Source: Myxococcales bacterium (lineage in GTDB: Bacteria; Myxococcota_A; Polyangia; Haliangiales; Haliangiaceae). Taken from it: a stretch of DNA of 54,852 nt. Below the pieces are notes generated by a model. It made no database searches, had not been told where the DNA came from, and worked only from the letters and a program-made list of their open reading frames with translations. Every line of letters starts with the position of its first letter. Positions within the stretch are counted from its first letter, which is position 1. Shown piece after piece: positions 16,298 to 25,596 of the stretch. The stretch lies in contig CANKMW010000063.1 in assembly GCA_947483555.1 (NCBI GenBank), positions 1-54,852 on the forward strand, read 5' to 3'. A program made the position numbers and the translations under genes.

Positions 16298-17599
16298 ATG
16301 CGCCCATATCTCGGTTCATTCCTCGTCGGTCTCGGTCTCCTCGGTGGATGCGGCGGCGCCGCCGATGACGGTGATGACGTCACCGACGAGATCACCTACT
16401 TCCAGCACGTCAAGCCGCTGGTCGACGCCAAGTGCGTCGGCTGCCACAGCGACACCGGCATCGCACCGTTCTCGCTGACCACCTACGACGAGCTCGACGA
16501 GATGGCGGGCGTGGCGCTGATCAACGTCGAGAACAAGACGATGCCGCCGTGGCCGCCCAACCCTGACTGCAACGACTACTTCAGCGACCGCTCGATGACC
16601 GACGCGCAGATCGATCTGTTCAAGGCCTGGGTCGACGGCGGACGGGTGATGGGAGATCCCACCGCCGAGGCCGCCCCGCTGATCACCGAGCAGACGCGGA
16701 TGTCGCGCGTCGACGTGACGCTGGCGATGCCGACCGCGTACACGCCGCAGACCACCACCGACAACCCCGACGACTATCGCTGCTTCGTGGTGCCGTGGAC
16801 CGAGGCCACCACCAAGTATGTCACCGGCTTCCGCGCCCTGCCCGGCAACCCCAAGGTCGTCCACCACGTGATCGCGTTCCTCGCCGCGCCCGGCGAGGTC
16901 GCCACCTACAACCAGCTCGACGCCGACGAGGCCGGCGCCGGCTACACCTGCTTCGGCGGCACCGGCGGGCCATCACGGACGTGGCTCGGGGCCTGGGCCC
17001 CGGGCAGCCTGGGCAGCGACATGCCGACCAACACCGGCCTGCGCGTCGAGGCCGGGAGCGCGATCGTCCTCCAGGTCCACTACAACGTGCTGACGGCCGG
17101 CGTCCAGCCCGACCTCACCAGGGTCGAGCTGAAGCTCGACGACACGGTCGACAAGGTGGCCATCATCCAGCCGTGGACCAACCCGAACTGGCTCGACTCG
17201 CAGGTGATGCACATCCCGGCCGGCGCGGCCGACGTCATGCATAGCTTCGAGTACGACGCCTCGCGTCTGATCGGCGGCCCGTTCACGATCTGGTCGGCCG
17301 GGCTGCACATGCACACGCTGGGCGCCAACGCCAAGGCCAGCATCGTGCGCGCCGACGGCAGCAACGAATGCCTGATGCAGATCGACGACTGGAACTTTCA
17401 CTGGCAGGGCAACTACGGCCTGCGCCAGCCGCCGGTGTTCAACCCCGGCGACAAGCTGCGCGTCGAGTGTCACTTCGACAACTCGCCGAGCAACCAGCCG
17501 ATCATCGGCGGCCAGCCCCGCGTGCCCACCGACGTCTACTGGGGCGAGGGAACGACCGACGAGATGTGCCTCGGCACATTCTACCTCACGCCGTTGTAG
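16298..17599 (+). CDS. Copper type II monooxygenase-like lipoprotein with cytochrome c motif
   Basis: 433 residues. Lipobox LLGGC near residue 18. A CVGCH motif (residues 46-50) sits in a cytochrome-like N-terminal domain (KPLVDAKCVGCHSDTGIAPFSL, MPPWPP; the Met may be the axial ligand). The rest matches the PHM/DBH copper monooxygenase fold: HHVIAF (CuM-H type site, about 188), VHYN (about 260) and LHMHTLG (about 337, HxH), plus a late Met/His-rich segment. Eukaryotic members hydroxylate peptidyl-glycine or dopamine using ascorbate; here the haem domain could deliver electrons instead (inference). The substrate is unknown. It has its own strong promoter with operator-like repeats. Confidence 0.85.
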   Translation: MRPYLGSFLVGLGLLGGCGGAADDGDDVTDEITYFQHVKPLVDAKCVGCHSDTGIAPFSLTTYDELDEMAGVALINVENKTMPPWPPNPDCNDYFSDRSMTDAQIDLFKAWVDGGRVMGDPTAEAAPLITEQTRMSRVDVTLAMPTAYTPQTTTDNPDDYRCFVVPWTEATTKYVTGFRALPGNPKVVHHVIAFLAAPGEVATYNQLDADEAGAGYTCFGGTGGPSRTWLGAWAPGSLGSDMPTNTGLRVEAGSAIVLQVHYNVLTAGVQPDLTRVELKLDDTVDKVAIIQPWTNPNWLDSQVMHIPAGAADVMHSFEYDASRLIGGPFTIWSAGLHMHTLGANAKASIVRADGSNECLMQIDDWNFHWQGNYGLRQPPVFNPGDKLRVECHFDNSPSNQPIIGGQPRVPTDVYWGEGTTDEMCLGTFYLTPL

Positions 17600-17640
17600 C
17601 CAGCTCGGCTGGCGCCTGAGGGGCCGTGGTAGGAACGGCC

Positions 17641-18717
<1,077 letters not shown>

Positions 18718-18743
18718 AAGCCATCCTCACCGACGGAGACCAG

Positions 18744-19346
18744 ATGGAACTCGACCCCAAGGCGCTGGAGCTGTTCCGCGAAGGCTACGACAAGATCCTC
18801 GCCGGCCTCGGCCAGCTTGGCTACAAGGTCGACGACGAGAACTTCGCCGACACCGCGGTGCGGGCGGCCAAGGGCTTCCACGAGCTGGTCCTGGGTGAGA
18901 CCTGCGTCCGCAAGGAGGTCACCGCCCTGCTCGAGAAGACCTTCCCCGCCAAGTACGGCGAGATGGTCATCAGCAAGGGCAACACCGCGTTCGGCGTCTG
19001 CCCGCACCACCTGCTGCCGGTCGTGTACCGGATCTCGGTGGCCTACATCCCGACCCGCAAGGTGCTCGGCCTGTCGAAGATGTCGCGGCTGGTGCGGCTG
19101 ATGGCGCGCGGCCCGCGCCTGCAGGAGGACCTGACCCACGAGCTGGCGATGATCCTGCACGAGCAGCTCGACAGCCAGGGCTCGGCCGTCTACATCGAGG
19201 GCGTCCACATGTGCATGGCGGCGCGCGGCGTCGGCGCCCACGAGGCGCGCCTGGTCACCAGCGCCGTGCGCGGCGTCTTCCTCGAGCTGGCCACCCGCGA
19301 GGAGTTCATCAAGCTGGTGACCTCGGCCTCGAGCGGCTTGCTGTAG
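18744..19346 (+). CDS. folE: GTP cyclohydrolase I-type protein, CPHH variant
   Basis: 200 residues, usual length. FolE converts GTP to dihydroneopterin triphosphate, the first step to folate and pterins. Motifs: GVCPHHLLPV, VAYIPTRKVLGLSKMSRL, LQEDLTHELA and GVHMCMAARGV. Zinc ligands Cys, His and Cys are kept, as are the Gln-Glu of LQE and the Arg of ARGV. The usual CEHH is CPHH, so the conserved Glu is replaced by Pro, and the RPQ segment reads GPR; this is a divergent subgroup. GGAG lies 5 nt before the ATG. It follows mutY by 26 bp and may be co-transcribed. Confidence 0.88.
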   Translation: MELDPKALELFREGYDKILAGLGQLGYKVDDENFADTAVRAAKGFHELVLGETCVRKEVTALLEKTFPAKYGEMVISKGNTAFGVCPHHLLPVVYRISVAYIPTRKVLGLSKMSRLVRLMARGPRLQEDLTHELAMILHEQLDSQGSAVYIEGVHMCMAARGVGAHEARLVTSAVRGVFLELATREEFIKLVTSASSGLL

Positions 19347-19349
19347 GGT
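19344..19349 (+). promoter_or_regulatory. -10 box of aminotransferase gene
   Basis: TAGGGT, which contains the folE stop codon, ends 7 nt before ATG 19357. No Shine-Dalgarno is present, consistent with a separate leaderless transcript. Confidence 0.4.
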
Positions 19350-19356
19350 CGGACCG

Positions 19357-20556
19357 ATGGCGCCGACCCGCGACGAGACGTTCGAGCTGTTCGGCCACCA
19401 CGTCTCGCCCGGCAAGGCGCGGTGGTTCCGCGACCTCGGGCTCGACGTCATCATGGGCGAGCGCGCCGGCGCCCGGTTCCACGATGCCCACGACGGTCGC
19501 GGGTTCTGGAACTGCCACTGCAACGGCGGCGTGTTCAACCTCGGTCATCGCCATCCGGCGGTGCTGGCGGCGGTCCGCCGCGCGCTCGACGACCACGACC
19601 TCGGCAACCACCACCTGGTCTCGCCGCTGCGGGCCGAGCTCGGGGCGCGCCTCGCGGCGACCACCGACGGCCGGCTCCCCGGCGCCGTGTTCGGGGTTTC
19701 GGGCGGCGAAGCCATGGATCTGGCCATCAAGCTGGCCCGGGCGTCGAGCGGGCGGCGGACGATCGTCTCGGCGCTCGGCGGCTACCACGGCCACACCGGC
19801 CTGGCGCTGGCCGCCGGCGATGCCCAGTACCGCGACCCGTTCGGCGCCAACCTCGACGGCTTCACGCAGGTCGGGTTCGCCGACCTCGCCGCGCTCGATC
19901 GCGCCATCGACGACACCACCGCCGCGGTGCTGCTCGAGCCGGTCCCGGCCACGCTCGGCATGCCGATCGCGCCCGACGGCTACCTGGCCGCGGTCGGCCG
20001 GCTGTGCCGCGACCGCGGCGCCCGCCTGATCGTCGACGAGGTCCAGACCGGGTTGGGTCGCACCGGCCGGCGCTGGGCCTACCAGCACGACGACGTCACG
20101 CCCGATCTGGTGGTCACCGGCAAGGGCCTGTCGGGCGGCATCTACCCGATCGCGGCGACGCTGATGACGGCCGAGATCCACGCCTTCTTCGCCGACCATC
20201 CGTTCGTCCACATCTCGACCTTCGGCGGCGCCGAGCCGGGCTGCGCCGCCGCGCTGGCGGTGCTCGATCTCCTCGAGGCGCCAGGCTTCCTCGCCCGCGT
20301 CGACGCCCTCGCGGCCCGCTTCGCGGCCGGGCTGGCCGGTGGTCGCTTCACGCTGCGCCAGCGCGGCCTGATGATGGGGCTGGCGTTCGACGTCCCGCGC
20401 GGCGGCATGTTCGCCGCCAAGCTGCTCTACGACGCCGGCGTGTTCACCGCCTGGGCCAACAACGACCCCCGGGTGCTGCAGTTCCTGCCGCCGCTGATCC
20501 TGACCGACGACGAGGCGGACGCGATCCTCGCGATCGTGCGTCGCGTGCTGGGATGA
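19357..20556 (+). CDS. Class III PLP-dependent aminotransferase
   Basis: 399 residues. Class III fold: GHRHPAVLAAV, SGGEAMDLAIKLAR, YHGHTGLAL, the Asp of LIVDEVQTGLGRTG that binds the pyridine nitrogen, the Schiff-base Lys in VVTGKGLSGG, and FGGAEPGCAAALAVL. Relatives act on ornithine, GABA, diaminobutyrate and amino-sugars; the substrate cannot be assigned. The NCHCNGG segment where most have NxxGG is unusual. Its stop overlaps the start of the next gene (ATGA), so the two proteins are made together and probably work in one pathway. Confidence 0.88.
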   Translation: MAPTRDETFELFGHHVSPGKARWFRDLGLDVIMGERAGARFHDAHDGRGFWNCHCNGGVFNLGHRHPAVLAAVRRALDDHDLGNHHLVSPLRAELGARLAATTDGRLPGAVFGVSGGEAMDLAIKLARASSGRRTIVSALGGYHGHTGLALAAGDAQYRDPFGANLDGFTQVGFADLAALDRAIDDTTAAVLLEPVPATLGMPIAPDGYLAAVGRLCRDRGARLIVDEVQTGLGRTGRRWAYQHDDVTPDLVVTGKGLSGGIYPIAATLMTAEIHAFFADHPFVHISTFGGAEPGCAAALAVLDLLEAPGFLARVDALAARFAAGLAGGRFTLRQRGLMMGLAFDVPRGGMFAAKLLYDAGVFTAWANNDPRVLQFLPPLILTDDEADAILAIVRRVLG

Positions 20557-21443
20557 CCGCGGTCGAGTCTCATCCCGACGTCGACGCGCTCGAGGCCCGA
20601 CTCGACGCCGCCCTCCGCCGCGGCGACGCCGCCGGCCTCGACATCCTCGGCTACGGTGAGATCTCGTCGGTGCTGCGGTGGTCGGTCGACGGCGCGCTGG
20701 TGGCATGCAAGCGCCTGCCGCTGTTCGACCGCGCGGCGCGCGTCGACGCCTACGCCGCATGCTTCGGCGACTACCTCGCGGCGCTGACGGCGGCCGGCGT
20801 CGACGTGCTGCCCTCGCGGCTGTACCAGGTCGACCGCGACGACGGCACGATCGCGGTCCATTGCGTGCAGCCGATGCTCGCGCCCGGCCAGCTCGCCACC
20901 GACGTCATGCGCGCCGCCGACCGCGCCGGCCAGCGCGACCTGGCCACCGTCATCGTCGACCGCATCCTGGCCACCGTCGGTCCCCGCCTCGGCCTCGACG
21001 GTCAGCTGTCGAACTGGGCGATGGTCGACGGCGGGTTGCGCTACCTCGACGTGACCACCCCGATGCTGCGCGATGACGACGGCCGCGACCGGCTCGACGC
21101 CGACCTGTTCCTGGCCTCGCTGCCGTGGGCGCTGCGCGGGCTGACCCACCGCTTCCTGCTCCGCGACCTGCTGGCCAAGTACTACCAGCCACGGGCGGTG
21201 GTGCTCGACCTGCTCGGCAACCTGCACAAGGAGCGGCTGAGCGCCGAGCTGCCGGCGCTCACCGCGGTGGTCGGAGCGCGCGTGACGCCGCCGCTCGAGC
21301 GCGCCGAGATCGATCGCTACTATCGCGGCGACGCGCGGACCTGGGGCCTGCTGCAGCGGCTGCGCCGGTTCGATCGTGCCTGGCAGCGCAAGGTCCGGCG
21401 CCGCCCCTACCCGTTCCTGCTCCCGGGCCGGATCGAGCGTTGA
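20553..21443 (+). CDS. DUF6206-like, phosphotransferase-like protein
   Basis: 296 residues, translationally coupled to the aminotransferase. It resembles the uncharacterised DUF6206 group: LDILGYGEISSVLRW (phosphate-loop-like), VACKRLPLF (a Lys in the expected beta-strand), DGQLSNWAMVDGGLRYLDVTTPM (catalytic-loop Asp/Asn and a D-V-T in place of DFG). This layout recalls aminoglycoside-phosphotransferase/kinase folds. Together with the aminotransferase it may modify an amino-containing lipid or metabolite (inference). The C-terminus is very basic (RRFDRAWQRKVRRRPYPF). Confidence 0.62.
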   Translation: MTAVESHPDVDALEARLDAALRRGDAAGLDILGYGEISSVLRWSVDGALVACKRLPLFDRAARVDAYAACFGDYLAALTAAGVDVLPSRLYQVDRDDGTIAVHCVQPMLAPGQLATDVMRAADRAGQRDLATVIVDRILATVGPRLGLDGQLSNWAMVDGGLRYLDVTTPMLRDDDGRDRLDADLFLASLPWALRGLTHRFLLRDLLAKYYQPRAVVLDLLGNLHKERLSAELPALTAVVGARVTPPLERAEIDRYYRGDARTWGLLQRLRRFDRAWQRKVRRRPYPFLLPGRIER

Positions 21444-21471
21444 CCGGCCGGCCAGCGACGAGCAGCGCTCG

Positions 21472-22515
21472 TCACCAGGTGAACGGCTGCACCACGGTCG
21501 GCAGGGCGTCGACCTCGGTCACCCGCGCCGCCCAGCTGTCGGTCACGGCGTGGGTGCCCTGCATGCCGGCGTTGGCGCCGATGATCCACACCTGGTCGGC
21601 GGGCAGGCCGGCGCCGAGGAACGCGAAGATGTCGGTGGACGCATTGCCGTACGCGACGTCGATCACGTAGCCGGCGTCGAGCAGGCCGGTGAGGTAGGCG
21701 AGCTTGAACGCGCCGACCCCGGCCTCGGTCGGCAGCGCCTCGCCGTTGGAGTCGGTGCCGTGCAAGGGGCCGGGCGCGAAGCCGAGGTTGGCGAGCCAGT
21801 CGCGGCTCTTCTGGGTCAGGTAGTACGGCCGGCCGGTGAGGAACAACATGACGTGGCCGCGCCCGGCGTGGGCGGTGGTGAGGTCGACCGCGCCCGGATA
21901 CGCGACCGGCACGTGGTTGCCGTCGAGGATCTGCTGGAACAGCTGCGAGTCGCTGACGGTCATCGTGCCGTCGATGTCGGTGAGCGCGATCCGGGTCCCG
22001 CGCGGCAGCACCCAGACGTACGACGTCGTCACGCTGCCATCGCCGAGCACCTGGTAGCGCACCTCGTGAACGCCGGCCGCGGCGAACGCCGAGCTCGGTG
22101 CTGGCACCGCGATCCGCCCGTCGCTGTTGGTCGCGAAGTCGCCGAGCACGCGCCAGCCGGTGCAGTCGTCGATCGAGACCCGGACCAGCTCGTCCTCGAG
22201 ATCCTTGCTGACCAGGCCGTAGGTGAACTTGCCGGGCAAGGTCACGGTCGCGCCGGTGGGCTCGATCTGATCCTGCGCCGAGTGGTTCGCGGCGCCGGCG
22301 GCGGTGACGATCGGCGTCGCGACCGTGTGCTGCCAGCCCTGATCCGGCGCCGGCGTGAATGACCGGCCGCGGCAGGTCCGGAACCCGCCGGCCGGCCCGG
22401 CGTCGGTGCCGCCGGTCGGTCGCGCGTCCCGGCGCGCCGCGTCGGGGTCGTCGTCGCCGGGGACCGCGCCGCACGCGGTCAGCAGCGCGAACCATGGCCA
22501 CAGCCCGCTTCGCAT
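21472..22515 (-). CDS. Lipin/LNS2-like phosphatase lipoprotein
   Basis: 347 residues. Lipobox LLTAC, a short Asp-rich linker, a beta-sandwich domain (about 60-170), then a HAD-type catalytic segment with LTDIDGTMTVSD (DxDGT) and LFLTGRPYYLTQKSRDWL (motif II Thr), as in the LNS2 domain of lipin phosphatidate phosphatases. Lipins make diacylglycerol from phosphatidate. The predicted extracytoplasmic location suggests action on envelope or external lipids (inference). ATG 22515 is supported by TATCCT 6 nt upstream. It is divergent from the DUF4157 gene. Confidence 0.78.
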   Translation of the reverse strand: MRSGLWPWFALLTACGAVPGDDDPDAARRDARPTGGTDAGPAGGFRTCRGRSFTPAPDQGWQHTVATPIVTAAGAANHSAQDQIEPTGATVTLPGKFTYGLVSKDLEDELVRVSIDDCTGWRVLGDFATNSDGRIAVPAPSSAFAAAGVHEVRYQVLGDGSVTTSYVWVLPRGTRIALTDIDGTMTVSDSQLFQQILDGNHVPVAYPGAVDLTTAHAGRGHVMLFLTGRPYYLTQKSRDWLANLGFAPGPLHGTDSNGEALPTEAGVGAFKLAYLTGLLDAGYVIDVAYGNASTDIFAFLGAGLPADQVWIIGANAGMQGTHAVTDSWAARVTEVDALPTVVQPFTW

Positions 22516-22521
22516 CCAGTC

Positions 22522-22527
22522 AGGATA
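22522..22527 (-). promoter_or_regulatory. -10 box of lipin-like gene
   Basis: Minus-strand TATCCT (22527-22522) ends 6 nt before ATG 22515; expected transcript start is on the ATG. Confidence 0.6.
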
Positions 22528-22610
22528 CGCTGGTCGGCCCGCAGCCGACGACGAATGCGGCATTGTGTGGCAGCCCCGCCAGGTGGGGAAGGCCGTGGCC
22601 GGCGCGGCCG

Positions 22611-22616
22611 TACAAT
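22611..22616 (+). promoter_or_regulatory. -10 box of DUF4157 gene
   Basis: TACAAT ends 7 nt before ATG 22624. This favours 22624 over the upstream in-frame ATGs at 22555 and 22615, the latter lying inside the box. Confidence 0.6.
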
Positions 22617-22623
22617 GTGCGAC

Positions 22624-24783
22624 ATGCTGGACCAACGGCGCCGCGATCCGTTCGAGGAACCCGGCGAGGTCTATCAGACCGGCGTGAAGCCCGGTGCCAT
22701 GACGCTGACCCAGCACCTGCCGGCGCAGCGCAAGGCCGGGACCGGCGCCGCGGCCGCGCCGATGGACGGCGGCGACTACAGCTTCGTCCAGGCCTACGGC
22801 GGCGAGGTGAAGGCGCCAGGCTCGCCCCCGTTCGCCGACGACCGACCCACGGCGTGGATGGCCGGTGAGACCGCGCCGGCGTCGAGTGGCAGCGGCCAGC
22901 CGCTCGAGCGCGGCGTCCGCGGCCAGATGGAGCGGTCGTTCAACGCCGACTTCTCGGCGGTGCGGGTCCACGAAGGTGACCAGGCGACCGCCATCGGCGC
23001 GCACGCGTACACCCGGGGCGCCGACCTCCACTTCGGGCCCGGCCAGTACGCCCCCGAGAGTGAAGCCGGTCGCGCCCTGCTCGGCCACGAGCTCGCCCAC
23101 GTCGTCCAGCAAGCCGAGGGCCGGGTCACGGCCACCGCTCAGGCCAAGGGCGTGGCGATCAACGACGACAGCGCGCTCGAGCGCGAGGCGGACGAGCAGG
23201 GCGCACGCGCCGCGCGAGGTGAACCGGTCGGCGACGCCGGGCGTGCGCCGGTGGTCGCGGGCGCCGCCGGCAGCGTGCAGCGCCTCGCCTTCGTCGGCGG
23301 CACCCAGGCCACCAACACCGCCGGCGTGTCGCCGGCCAAGCAGGCCATGGTCAGCGACGACGTGGTGCGCGACTACACCGACGACGCCGAGTTCACCAAG
23401 CACGCCGCCCGGTCGACCGACTATCTCGGCAACCTCACGGACGGTACCTGGCTGCGCTTCAGTCCGACCGGCATCAACCTGCTCGGCGAGAACCACACCC
23501 TGGTCCGCGCCGAGGACACGGTCCCCGCGGTCAACAGCAAGAGCTTCATCTACGAGCCGTTCTCGGTCGACGACATGTCGAAGAGCCCGGAGATGAAGGC
23601 GGCGTACGAGAAGGAGAACGCCGAGCGGTTCAAGACCTTCGGCGTCGATGGCGTCGCCGACAAGCAGCAGTTCGGCGAGGAGTCGCTGTATCCGAAGCTC
23701 GGGTACAACATGGTCCTGGCGCTGCCGTACTTCACCAAGGCCAGGTCGCTCGACGAGCTCAAGCCGGCCGGCTACGTCGGCCAGCCGATCCAGCGCTACC
23801 TCAAGATCTCGTGGGGCATGACCGCGGACGCCGAGACCAAGGTCGCGGCCGACCGCCTGGCCAAGACGCCGGTCGAGCCCAAGTTCGGCAAGATGGCCGA
23901 CACCCACACCGCGCTCAAGGCCGAGCTCGGACCGTTCATCACCGCGCTACCGCTCGAGGGCTTCCTGGGTGACGAGCTCACCAAGCCCGGCAACGACAAG
24001 CTCTTGCCGTCGCTGGCCAAGTACGCCACGGCCGTCGAGAACGCGATGATCGAGCTGGCCGCCACCGATCCGTCGAGCCGCCTCGACCAGAAGACGCGGG
24101 ATCGGCTCGCGAAGAAGGGGGCCAAGGACGAAGACGAGAAGGAGAAGATCTTCTCCGAGTGGCGCGACTTCAAGTTCGAGGACTCGGTCGCGGACGCGAC
24201 CGCCAAGGGCGTGCGCTACGCCGGCATGGGTCAGAACCACCTGAAGCACCTGATCGCGAAGGGGCTCACCGCCGACCAGCACCCCTACAAGATGGCCGAC
24301 GTCGATCTCGCCAAGTTCCAGGCCGACACCGTCGCGCTCAAGGCCACGGCGGTCAAGGCCAGCTTCGATCCGACCACCCTGACCACCGCCGAGCTCCTCA
24401 AGAGCTGGGGCACCACCGCGGACCCCGCCGAGAAGACCGGGTACGAGGCCGAGCTCAAGAAGCGATCGCTCAAGGTCACCGTCAAGGTGACGAAGGCGCA
24501 GGAGGGTCCCGACGAGGTCTATGTCAAGGCGAGCTGCGGTGGCCGCGAGTTCAAGTCGCCCCAGCTCAAGATGAAGTCGGGCGACGCGCACGTGTTCCTG
24601 GTGCCGCTCAGCGCGCTGTGGCCGGTGAAGGGCGACCTCGCGGTGCAGGTCTTCGACTGGGACGCGCTGTCGAAGGACGACCTGATCTCGAATATCCTGA
24701 TGCGGGATCCGTGGCACGCGCTCAACGACAAGCAGCCATGGGACGGCGCCGAGTACGACACCACCGCAGAATTCGAGAAGTGA
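22624..24783 (+). CDS. DUF4157 (eCIS-cargo-like) multidomain protein
   Basis: 719 residues. Residues about 90-175 are a DUF4157 domain (LERGVRGQMERSFNADFSAV, VHEGDQA, ALLGHELAHVVQQ with a HExxH at about 155), the domain associated with cargo of extracellular contractile injection systems (eCIS). The middle carries LLGENHT (about 288) and, 250 residues on, AGMGQNHLKHL (about 536); a GENH...GxxH pair is the signature of the TraB/TIKI/EreA/ChaN-like hydrolase superfamily, suggesting an enzymatic payload (inference). Residues about 610-719 form a beta-rich, C2-like domain (LKVTVKVTKAQEGPDEVYVKA, LAVQVFDWD). No eCIS structural genes are in the window. Its stop overlaps the start of a lipoprotein gene. 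Confidence 0.75.
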   Translation: MLDQRRRDPFEEPGEVYQTGVKPGAMTLTQHLPAQRKAGTGAAAAPMDGGDYSFVQAYGGEVKAPGSPPFADDRPTAWMAGETAPASSGSGQPLERGVRGQMERSFNADFSAVRVHEGDQATAIGAHAYTRGADLHFGPGQYAPESEAGRALLGHELAHVVQQAEGRVTATAQAKGVAINDDSALEREADEQGARAARGEPVGDAGRAPVVAGAAGSVQRLAFVGGTQATNTAGVSPAKQAMVSDDVVRDYTDDAEFTKHAARSTDYLGNLTDGTWLRFSPTGINLLGENHTLVRAEDTVPAVNSKSFIYEPFSVDDMSKSPEMKAAYEKENAERFKTFGVDGVADKQQFGEESLYPKLGYNMVLALPYFTKARSLDELKPAGYVGQPIQRYLKISWGMTADAETKVAADRLAKTPVEPKFGKMADTHTALKAELGPFITALPLEGFLGDELTKPGNDKLLPSLAKYATAVENAMIELAATDPSSRLDQKTRDRLAKKGAKDEDEKEKIFSEWRDFKFEDSVADATAKGVRYAGMGQNHLKHLIAKGLTADQHPYKMADVDLAKFQADTVALKATAVKASFDPTTLTTAELLKSWGTTADPAEKTGYEAELKKRSLKVTVKVTKAQEGPDEVYVKASCGGREFKSPQLKMKSGDAHVFLVPLSALWPVKGDLAVQVFDWDALSKDDLISNILMRDPWHALNDKQPWDGAEYDTTAEFEK

Positions 24784-25583
24784 TGACGGTCGCCCGCGGC
24801 GCCATCGCGCTCATGTCGTTCGCCGTGGTGGCGAGCGGTTGCCGTTCGTCGACCGCCACCGGGCCGGCCAAGAGCCCGCCGGATCAAGGAGCTGACGTGA
24901 GCCCAGACGTGAGCCCAGACGTGAGCCCAGACGTGAGCCCAGATGCGAGCCTGGTCGCGACCCGCGACGAGCTACCCAACGTGCGGATCCGCCTGCGGCT
25001 CCGCTCGGGCGCACCGGCGCTGCCCGAGCGCATGGTCGAGCAGACCATCTGGCTGCGCGGGTCGAGGTTCCGCATCCGCGACGAGGCCGGCCGGGAGCTG
25101 TACGAGATCCTCGGCGACGTGACCGCACCCCGCGGGCTCGGGCTGCCGGCCCGGACCATGGAGGAGATCATGGACCGGCGCAGCGCCGCCCGGCGTCCGC
25201 CGGCGGGCGTGACCGAGGTCTTCGGTGATCTGGCGACCGATGCGGGCCGGGTGGTTCCGCCGCGAGCGCCGGCGTGGGACAAGCCGGCTCACGAGCTCGC
25301 GCCGCTCGCCCGCCAGGTGCTCGCCGGCGATCGCGCGGCCGGCCTGACGCGCACCGCCGCGGTGACCCAGCTCTCCCGCCCGGCGACCGAGTACCGCGGC
25401 GTGGTCGAGGTCGAGGAGGACGGCGCCAGGCGGAGCAACGCCGTGGTCCGCGTGATCGACCCGCCGTTCCTCCTGCTCGACGACGTCCGCGACACCACCA
25501 GCGCCGATCACTTCTACGTCCGCGAGGTCGTGGCCCTCGACGTCGGCGTCGTCACCGACGCCGACGTCAGCCCGCCTCCCTGA
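24783..25583 (+). CDS. Small lipoprotein coupled to the DUF4157 protein
   Basis: 266 residues, family not recognised. Lipobox VVASGC, then four perfect Asp-Val-Ser-Pro repeats encoded by a 12-bp tandem repeat, then a beta-rich domain (VRIRLRLRSG, MVEQTIWLRGSRFRIRDEAGRELYEIL) and an alanine/Arg-rich central part. The ATG overlaps the DUF4157 stop (TGATG at 24781-24785), so both are co-translated. A membrane-anchored partner, chaperone or protective immunity protein for the upstream protein are all possible; none is shown. Confidence 0.75.
   Translation: MTVARGAIALMSFAVVASGCRSSTATGPAKSPPDQGADVSPDVSPDVSPDVSPDASLVATRDELPNVRIRLRLRSGAPALPERMVEQTIWLRGSRFRIRDEAGRELYEILGDVTAPRGLGLPARTMEEIMDRRSAARRPPAGVTEVFGDLATDAGRVVPPRAPAWDKPAHELAPLARQVLAGDRAAGLTRTAAVTQLSRPATEYRGVVEVEEDGARRSNAVVRVIDPPFLLLDDVRDTTSADHFYVREVVALDVGVVTDADVSPPP
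24894..24941 (+). repeat. Four perfect 12-bp tandem repeats in lipoprotein gene
   Basis: Unit GACGTGAGCCCA, encoding D-V-S-P, four copies, then a degenerate fifth. Repeat number may vary between strains and changes the length of the linker after the lipid anchor without a frameshift. Confidence 0.95.
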
Positions 25584-25596
25584 GCCACGACGACCG

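Noticed and set aside
24894..24941. CRISPR-like array
   Set aside because: Units are contiguous 12-mers in frame inside a gene, with no spacers.
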